A stretch of 64,000 bases of DNA, taken from Escarpia spicata (taxonomy: Eukaryota; Annelida; Polychaeta; Sabellida; Siboglinidae). Shown one piece after another: positions 56,850 through 64,000 of the stretch (positions within the stretch are counted from its first letter, which is position 1; each line of letters opens with the position of its first letter). The stretch lies in contig OZ023208.1 of assembly GCA_963995525.1 (NCBI GenBank), forward strand, positions 19,859,699 through 19,923,698, given 5' to 3'. A program made the translations under genes and the position numbers. The notes beneath the pieces were generated by a model. That model did no database searches, had not been told where the DNA came from, and was given only the letters and a program-made list of their open reading frames with translations.

Positions 56850-59800
56850 CTGGAAGCAAAGGGTGTGACAGATGGTATCTCCTCAATGGGACAGACAGCT
56901 GGGTTTAACTAGGAAACCGATTATAGACAGATGCTGTATATTTACAATTGATTCTTGCGAAATGATGCCATCATTGTAATTTTTTTTTTTGTGTAACTAC
57001 AGCAATTGTTCATCACTCACTATTTACAGTATTTCTTTATATTATTTATTTATATATCATTATAATTGAAACGGTGTAATAATTTATTGGAAAATGTCTA
57101 CATGTGTAATTAGAAATAATACTAAATGTAATTATTTTTATGTTTCATTGAACTGAGCCATAATGGTTTATGCACCATGTTTGTATAAAATGTGGTTATA
57201 ATAATTTTTAAGCAATTACTTGCACTTAAGAACACTGCTGTTTAATGCCTTGTGTACGAAGGCACTTATATTTAATTTATGCCACAGATGACAATATTTA
57301 TTTATAGTCATGTTTCCATCTGTTCATTAATTATAAATGACTGCTACAGCAGCAGCCATGGAAACATAAACTACACTGTCACACTGACGAACGGGACTAT
57401 TGACATAAATATCTGGCTTGGCCATCTCCCCTAATACAAACATCTCTCATACCCATCGCGTTTTGCAAATATTTGTGAAAGAAATGCTTGCAAATCTACA
57501 CCAGAAAGACACAGAGTAGAAACAGTCTGAAATATTGGTAACACAAAATACTCACTTTTGTCCCCACACATCTTCAAAGTGTTTCACCTACAAAAAGAAT
57601 AAAGTCAGATAATTCTACAAACGAATGTCAACACTGCATAATTCACCTTTATACGCAGTTCTGGTAACATCAGATTCATAGGATTAAGAAATCAATCATA
57701 TAACGGCAGTGTGGGGTGTGCTTGGTTCAGAGTGCTGAAACGTAAATTAAATAGACCAGTGTTCGAGCCCACTTGCTGCCATTTCGCAATTTTGTTCACC
57801 CTGCTTTCCCCTAGTTCACCCAGATGTTTAAGTGCGTACCTGTCAAGTGACTGTAATTGATTCCAGCGACACAGAATTATAAAAACGAACAGCTTTTATG
57901 CAGCAATTCCACTACTTTAACACTGACTGATTACTTCAATTCTGGAATGGCCGTGGGTCGGCTCTGAGTATCAAATATTGGAGGGCTGCGATATAAACTG
58001 ATCACTTTCTGTACAGGTTACGAGTCTTTTTTGAAAGGTGCATGTTTATGCGAGACACATACCTTCCATTTGTCCATCTTTGTGTGTTCTTTGTCTTCCT
58101 CATGCTTGATGCGCTGTTGGTTGTCTGGTGTGAACTCTCCTACAAGAGACAAGTCGGGGAAGTCAACGTCAAAACCGACTAGGTCATCTCACACCACTGA
58201 CCTGTTCGGAGATCGGTACGTTTTGGCTCTATGCAAAGTATCCTGGGTAAAATTGTGTTTTGCATAGCTAAATTCAGTTTAAGTAAACAATGACAAGAAC
58301 TGTGATGCCAGCAGTCAAAGTGACTCTGATACAGCACAGGCAACACATAAATACTTTAAATAAATTGGCAATCCAATTATAATGCAAACAGGTAACTTTT
58401 TGATCTATCTTCTGTTTACATTTTGAACACAAGCTTCCCCACAATTCCATGTTCAAACATGCGTAGTCGTGAAAATTGGCAATCTCCAAAAAGGCCAATA
58501 CAGGTATCTAGTCTATCAACTACACACATGGCATGACAAGCAACCTTTTAAAAATAATAACAAATTCTGTACAGTTCAAAATTCAAATTAAACACTCGGA
58601 ACAAAAAACTATCACTAAATGTTCATCACGTTGTTGTATTTTTAAAACCATCTACAACACTACACTAATGAAGTAATTCCAACATGTTCCCATGCTTTAG
58701 TTATTAATTCTGTGCGTAGGAAATGCAAAAAAAGAAACACTACCATTAAAAAGTTGCATGCCTCCTAAAATAGAGATTATGTTTAAGTATACGGCTAAAT
58801 TTATTATTTCTTTATTATTTTATACTTGGAATATTTGCATTTTAAAATTAACTACCTTGTCATTGTAACAAATAAACATTTCTTGCTACGTATGCATGTG
58901 TTCACATCAATATAGGTGTCTTAGATGTATTCTACACAGGCTTGGGGTAATAGTAGTATGTAATAGTAACGATTACAAATATTGAAGTAATAATAATAGG
59001 TTGTGCAAAAAGTCAATGTAATAGTAATAGGAAGCTATGTAATAGTAATTGACCTATTATTTTATATTACTATTGAACATTTAAATCGAATTTCAACTAC
59101 ATAACAATTTCAATTGATTGGGTTGTAGATTCCACTAGTTTCTCCAGTTTTTATGGTTGCCCCCCTTGTCAACTGTACAGTGTGACTGCTGCATTGACTA
59201 AAGGGATTAAACTGGGCTTTCACTGCTTTGAAGCCAGTTCGATAGTGGGTGTGAAAAACATCCTGATGTATTTGTGCTTGAGTCAATAATTAACTGTCCA
59301 CCAAGCACCAAGCAGCAGTAGATCTATGTGGTTTACTTAGACTGTAATATAATCCACCAAGTTATGTGGCATTGACTATTGCTTTTGTCTTTCATTCCAG
59401 TGTGGTATTTAAATATAGAATGGAACATATATGTTCTGTTCTTAGTCAATGTAGTTAGTAGATTGTACTAAATATGATATATAATAATGATCAATTCAGT
59501 TTTATTTGCATTTAATTTCAACTTGCTGTCAGTCATCCAATGGAAGATATCTTGAAGGCAATCACTAAGTTGGTTAAGGGAGCGATTTGTATCCGGGGTA
59601 GCCAACTAAATGTAAATCTGAGTGTCATCAGCATAAAGATGATGATCTAAGTTATGTTTTTGTATAACAGAGCTTAGTGGCGTGGTGTAAAGAGTAAAAA
59701 GCAAAGGCCCAAGAACAGAACCCTGGGGAACACCAAATAAAGCCGGCAGTGCAGCTGAAAAGCAGTTCCCAATCTTTATAGTTTGGTATCTATCAGTTAG

Positions 59801-62800
59801 ATACGAAGAAAACCAGCTTAGAGCTGTGCCAGATATGCCGTACCACTTTAATAGGCGTTCAATGAGAATGCTGTGATCAATCGTGTCAAACGCGGCAGAG
59901 AGATCTAGTAAGGTAAGTGCAGTCACTTTACCATTATTAATGTTCAAGGTAATGTCATTATGAACCTTTAAAAGGGCAGTCTCTGTTGAATGAAACTGCT
60001 TATATGCTGATTGTGACACATTAGTTAACACATTTGTGCTAATGTGAGACCTTAGACGACTTGCTACAACCTTTTCTAGTATTTTGGAAATGAAGCTGAG
60101 ATTAGAAATAGGTCTATAACTGTTTAGGTCTTGCTTAGGCAGAGATGACTTCTTAAGAAGTGGTGTGACATGGGCGTATTTAAAATCATCAGGAAAACAG
60201 CCAGAGCAAAGTGATGCATTTATAATATTTGTTATAGGTCCAATTAGTGTATCGAGACATGCTTTTAGCAGCATTGTTGGAAATGGATCAAGTGCACAAG
60301 ATTTATTTGGGGAGGACATAATTATTTTCCTAACTTCATCAACTGTTGCAGGTTCAAATGATACAAGTTGAGAATTTACTTGTGGAAAGTCCACACTGAC
60401 ATTACTTATATTATGATGTGGGAAAGCAGAACGAATGATACTGATTTTATTCTTGAAGTGACTAGAGAACGAATCACATAGAGACTTAATTGACATATGA
60501 TCAGGTAACGATGGAGTAGGCCGTCTGTGTAGAATGTTATTGATGCAGTTCCATAACTGACGCGGATTATCAGACTTATTTATGACCATATCTGTAAAAT
60601 AATCTGATTTAGCTTTAGCCATTTGTCTGTTACAGAGGTGACATTGCTTAGAATAACGCGATCTATCTAATGGCGAGCGTGATTTGCGCCATACACGCTC
60701 TAAATAACGACGACGCCTTTTAGATAGTATAATTTCAGAAGTCATCCATGGAGCCGGTGGCCTTTCCGACACCCATTTGGATTTTATAGGTGCATGTTTG
60801 TCAAGTAGTGCATTGAGTACTTGACAGTACTGTTTATATAAGTCAGATAGATGTTTTTTTGGATCTGTGATAAGGTCAGATATAAGTTTTTCTCGCTCTG
60901 TGCCACTTTTGAAGTCTTTACATTGGCTTCCTGTACGATATCGTATAATTTTTAAGATCTGTACCATTACATATCAGGCACTGTCCAATAAGCAACCATC
61001 TTATTTGCATTTATTGCTTACTCCTGTAAGAAAATCTATCCAGCTTCGATCATCTAGTTCTGACCTACTTTTTGTTCCTAGAGCCAACACTAACATTGGA
61101 ACTAGGGCTTTTTCTGTTGCTGCACCAACTCTTTGGAATATGCTTCCTCTTAGTGTTAGATCAGTTGAAAATATTACAAAATTCCGTCGTCATTTAAAAA
61201 CGTATCTTTACAACCTTGCTTATCCACCTTAGCTCCCTAGCGCCTTGACCCATCTGTTGACAACTGGAAAACTACTTATGGACTTTGAGATTGACCAACC
61301 CTTTTGTTTTGATGCGCCTCTGAGCTTGGTTTCCAAGAATTTAGGCGCAATAGAAGTTATCTTATTATTATTATTATTATTATATATGATACAGATATAT
61401 TTTGTAGTAAATATTTATATTTTTTTTATACTTTATAATACTTCCCTAATGATGATGATGATGAAAGTACTTTAGAATCTCAAATATAATTAAAAATACT
61501 TTTTGCATGGGTATCAATAAATGGCAAGTTAGATTGTTGTATTCACCTGTCTTGTTTAACTTCTTGAGACTGTGAGTCAAACAACTGTACTTATTGTATT
61601 TATGCATACTGTGCATTATACCATAAAATTATCTGATAAAAAATTTAATAGTAATTGCATCAAATGTAATAGTAATAGGAAGAATTCAGCATGTAACAGT
61701 AATAGGAAGAAACAAAGTAATAGTAAAAGATTACATTGCAATCTAATTGATCCAAGGTTTGATTCTACCATAGGGATGTTGTACTCAACAAGAGTACTTA
61801 CCCTCTGAAAGTCTCTCCCTCCATTCGACACAAGCCTTGGTGAAGAACTCGTTGTGCAGAGCCGTGGGACCCATCCTGAAAAACCAATCTCATCTCTCAC
61901 TACCTAACCTCATTTCACAATAGAATTCATGAATACATATACAGCCTGTATTTCCTACATGTAAACAAAACGAACATGAACAAACCAAACACCACTGTGC
62001 TTTTTGTCTAATTTAATCTACTGATGGTTGCAGGTTTATATTAGCCAATTTTGCAGTCACTAGAAAAACTAATTCCACCGACACAGTAGCAACATCTTTC
62101 ACAGATATAACCAACAATTAAATGTGATTGCACAGCACGAATTAGCATTTGTAAGAAAGTGGAAACATTTTCTGTAGAGTGTGGCATCGTAGACCACTGG
62201 ACTGACAATCTTCAAGACTGGTATTCGAGTCCACATCCTGCCATTTTCAAAATGAGGCAATTCTGTTCACAACTGTGTTTGTTGGCAGAGGCGCTAACAG
62301 ATGTAGATCCATTCTCCATAGTATCTATGTTGGGGGAAGTAAGAGATCCAATAATGGAGATACATGTATAAATTGCTGTGCACTCACCAACTCTACAGAA
62401 GGAAAACTCTAAACCATACAAAAATAGTTGCAACAAAACAACAGATAAATAGAAAATCATAATATTATCAGTGTGATTTGAAGAAATTCCCATGAGACAT
62501 GTGACCTGTCACAGCAAAATGGGTATTAAGTCGCAAATTTGTGAAACAGAGTTTTGTACCTTTTTGGATTCCACAGATCACGAGCTTTATGATACCTCGT
62601 TTGTCGAAATATCTTCAGTAGTTTTTTTTATTATTGCTAAAATTGGAGCAATATTATAAGTTACGCAATTCTGAAGAAAAGAAAATAGACGGAATGTGAC
62701 ATAGACAGCTACTGTTGCCTCCTGTGCAGAATAAGCCCACAAGTGTCGGGCCACATATATTTCTAACACTACTTTTGTGTGACAGAACTCACCGAAGAGC

Positions 62801-63689
62801 TCCGTCAGTCTGCAAAATGCGGTCGCACTGCGGCAACAGCTGGGTAAGCTTATTCTGGTAGTGGGCAGGCAGTTGTGTAAACGTGTACTTGCTGAGGATA
62901 GCCTGCAACATGCACGGTCGTTACAACACATTTTTCAAACACACGTGTAATTTTTTCAAGTAATCAAACCGCTACATCAGTTGGTGTATTGTCATTCTTA
63001 ATAAAAAAGCACAAATGAACATAATATATAAACTTACGTTCACTTTCGTATGTTACAAATGCAAAAACAGTTGGAAAATGTGATGGCGTAAACATGAGTC
63101 GTACAAATGAAATGTGATTTTACATATTTAAATCATCCACGCAAGCCATGGGTGGCACTATATTTATCCCACACTATGTATGGACAATCGTTGATTCAGT
63201 TGTACTTCATGTCACTTGTTGCCCAGTGATTCCTGGAACCAACTTCAATTAACAGAAATTCCTGTCAAAACCTAAAATATACTAAATATTAACCTACCGG
63301 TAGTCATGACTGTACAGGCATAATTTGAACCCGCAAACCACACACACCTTGCTTTGTGGTCACCTTGGTAATGCAGCCACCTCACAATTAAGGTCACTCT
63401 GGGACAGTCCCAAATTATTTTTGTAATAGCAATGTATAGGAAACTACCTGGTAGTCCTGCTAATACAGTCATATCGTTATTCAGGTCACCTTTGTCCCAG
63501 GTGTGACCTTAGTAGTGAGGTCCTATTCTAGATCCACACGCAATGAGTTGGTTACTAATACGAGAAGTCTTGTACCTTGAGGTTTGTGTTGACTAAGATA
63601 GAGTTGGGTGTCTCGAGATCAATGCAGCCTTCCTTTGTCTGACGTAGCTGGGCGGCAGCACTCAGCTTCTGGTTGGACCGCTTCCGCGG
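54881..63689 (-). CDS. ASXL: Additional sex combs / ASXL protein, 3' part (6 exons)
   Basis: Exons in transcript order: 63576-63689, 62793-62902, 61802-61875, 58063-58139, 57556-57587, 54881-56849; all GT/AG and in phase, 791 aa within the window. Exons 1-5 encode the DEUBAD (ASXH) domain: [50 protein letters not shown] (the N-E-F box that activates the deubiquitinase), [14 protein letters not shown] and [11 protein letters not shown]. The last exon encodes a long Ser/Thr/Pro-rich region with [13 protein letters not shown] and a C-terminal PHD-like finger ([20 protein letters not shown], then [11 protein letters not shown]). Family role: cofactor of BAP1/Calypso in removing ubiquitin from histone H2A (Polycomb PR-DUB), nuclear. 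The N-terminal HARE-HTH exons are outside the window. Tail-to-tail with PIF1, 915 bp apart. Confidence 0.96.
56900..57550. other. ASXL intron, nothing recognised
   Basis: AT-rich intron with no ORF or clear repeat. Confidence 0.6.
57556..57587 (-). CDS. ASXL: ASXL exon, [10 protein letters not shown]
   Basis: A 32-nt mini-exon with acceptor tttgtag and donor caaaa|gtgagt. It corresponds to the end of DEUBAD (W-K-E-x-F-F-E-x-Y-Y-G region in vertebrate ASXL). Confidence 0.9.
57681..57870 (+). mobile_element. SINE with tRNA-like head
   Basis: 57705-57780 begins GGCAGTG and ends TGCTGCC, which can pair over 7 bp, and contains the B-box-like GTGTTCGAGCCC. The body continues CCATTTCGCAATT, then AGTTCACCCAGATGTTTAAG and GTACCTG, a layout common in invertebrate tRNA-derived SINEs. 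A related copy is at 62174-62300. Confidence 0.55.
58063..58139 (-). CDS. ASXL: ASXL exon, [14 protein letters not shown]
   Basis: 77 nt, acceptor cttgtag, donor gaag|gtatgt; phases 1 and 0. A charged helix of the DEUBAD domain. Confidence 0.94.
58940..59080. repeat. GTAATAGTAA-rich tract
   Basis: Repeated TAATAGTAATAGG words. A similar tract lies at 61650-61735, on the other side of the LINE, so the LINE may have entered an older element with such sequence. Confidence 0.5.
59485..60897 (-). pseudogene. LINE reverse transcriptase, inverted part
   Basis: Minus strand, from [12 protein letters not shown] through [48 protein letters not shown] and [11 protein letters not shown]; then one TAG, then readable sequence [11 protein letters not shown] and [12 protein letters not shown] to about 59490. 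The catalytic Asp of A-F-D and the Y-A-D-D box are present. It lacks the endonuclease domain and is separated from its C-terminal part, so inactive. Confidence 0.92.
59485..61383 (+). mobile_element. CR1/L2-like LINE with 5' inversion (twin-priming structure)
   Basis: 60898-61383 is the sense 3' part: [53 protein letters not shown], stop at 61230-61232, then a 3'UTR with TTTAGGCGCAATAGAAG and a (TTA)n tail. 59485-60897 is the inverted upstream part, with reverse transcriptase motifs on the minus strand. The join is near 60897. AT-rich flanks (ATATGATA on both sides) are a possible target duplication. Confidence 0.88.
61650..61735. repeat. GTAATAGTAATAGGAAG-rich tract
   Basis: Pairs with 58940-59080; short degenerate tandem words. 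Confidence 0.45.
61802..61875 (-). CDS. ASXL: ASXL exon, NEF box
   Basis: Reads [24 protein letters not shown]; acceptor tttttcag, donor gagg|gtaagt; phases 2 and 1. Confidence 0.95.
62174..62300 (+). mobile_element. degenerate SINE, related to 57681-57870
   Basis: Contains CTGGTATTCGAGTCCACATC (B-box-like), CTGCCATTTTCAAAATG and GTTCACAACTGTGTTTG, in the same order as the copy at 57.7 kb. Confidence 0.4.
62793..62902 (-). CDS. ASXL: ASXL exon, DEUBAD core
   Basis: Reads [19 protein letters not shown] and [15 protein letters not shown]; acceptor gttgcag, donor cttcg|gtgagt; phases 0 and 2. Confidence 0.95.
63345..63530 (+). repeat. dispersed repeat (family of 3625-3795)
   Basis: Contains ACCTTGGTAATGCAGCCACC, CACAATTAAGGTCACTCTGG and AGGTGTGACCTTAGTAGTGA, in the same order as the 3.6-kb copy. 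Lies in an ASXL intron. Confidence 0.6.
63576..63689 (-). CDS. ASXL: ASXL exon, start of DEUBAD
   Basis: 38 codons: [19 protein letters not shown], then [17 protein letters not shown]. Acceptor gttgtag, donor ctcaag|gtacaa; phase 0 both sides. No exon is seen between 63690 and the window end. Confidence 0.94.
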
Positions 63690-64000
63690 CTACAACAGTA
63701 GACGTATATAAACCCCAGTCTTATAGTATCAATCTCAGTTCTAGTGTGTAAACTGTAGTATACAGACCACAGTACTAGACAATAAGCCACAGTCCATGTA
63801 TTTAAATATTAGCCCTTGTATACAATTCCAAGATTATAAGGGCTTAACATATCACTTCTTCCAACTGATCAACCAACTTAACATTTTGAAGATCACTGTT
63901 CATAAGAGATCCCAGCTCAGTGAATCCATGGCAGGTTTTTTCCATTTCCCTGTGAAAACTGCCCAAGTTTCGATAGGGTGGTCAATACCAGTACTGAACC

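Overview
The window is animal nuclear DNA. It has long introns with GT/AG borders, poly(A) signals, microsatellites, LINEs, SINE-like sequences and cut-and-paste transposons. Two genes are clear metazoan orthologues (PIF1 helicase and the Polycomb-group gene Asx/ASXL). The repeat content and a lineage-specific TSP1/mucin/Ig gene suggest a marine invertebrate, perhaps a mollusc or another lophotrochozoan. That placement is inference; nothing here fixes the species.

Left part (1-14.6 kb): a minus-strand gene for a probable secreted or cell-surface protein runs from a thrombospondin type-1 exon (14448-14633) through a very large Ser/Thr-rich mucin-like exon (11463-13806) to two Ig domains (4258-4451, 3264-3545). 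Splice phases agree across all four exons. The 3'-most Ig exon exists again as an inverted copy (1015-1296) across a scaffold gap of exactly 200 N and two large simple repeats, so duplication and misassembly must be separated. The 7-kb intron holds a THAP-domain gene with an in-frame stop and, on the other strand, a short acidic exon resembling P2X7-like proteins.

Middle (14.7-32 kb): gene-poor and repeat-rich. It has a possible Cys-rich TSP1-like exon, a 38-bp minisatellite of about 26 copies, several microsatellites, two LINE fragments, a pair of exon-like duplicated ORFs of unknown nature, and a MITE with perfect 44-bp terminal inverted repeats.

Right part (32.3-64 kb): PIF1 is complete on the plus strand in 11 exons (32292-53965, 624 aa). 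Its introns carry three DNA transposons: 35013-36292 and 42668-45949 with perfect 8-bp target duplications, and 51282-52672 with a 10-bp terminal repeat. The 42.7-45.9 kb element encodes a broken transposase-like protein in which a 17-residue segment has expanded in frame to 13 copies. PIF1 converges on Asx/ASXL (minus strand, stop at 54881). The window holds six 3' exons of Asx covering the DEUBAD domain and the C-terminal PHD-like finger; the 5' exons lie beyond 64 kb. An Asx intron carries a CR1/L2-like LINE whose 5' part is inverted, the structure expected from twin priming.

Functionally, PIF1 is a genome-maintenance 5'-3' DNA helicase. Asx/ASXL is the partner of the BAP1/Calypso H2A deubiquitinase. 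The TSP1/mucin/Ig protein looks extracellular. No functional link between them is implied by adjacency.
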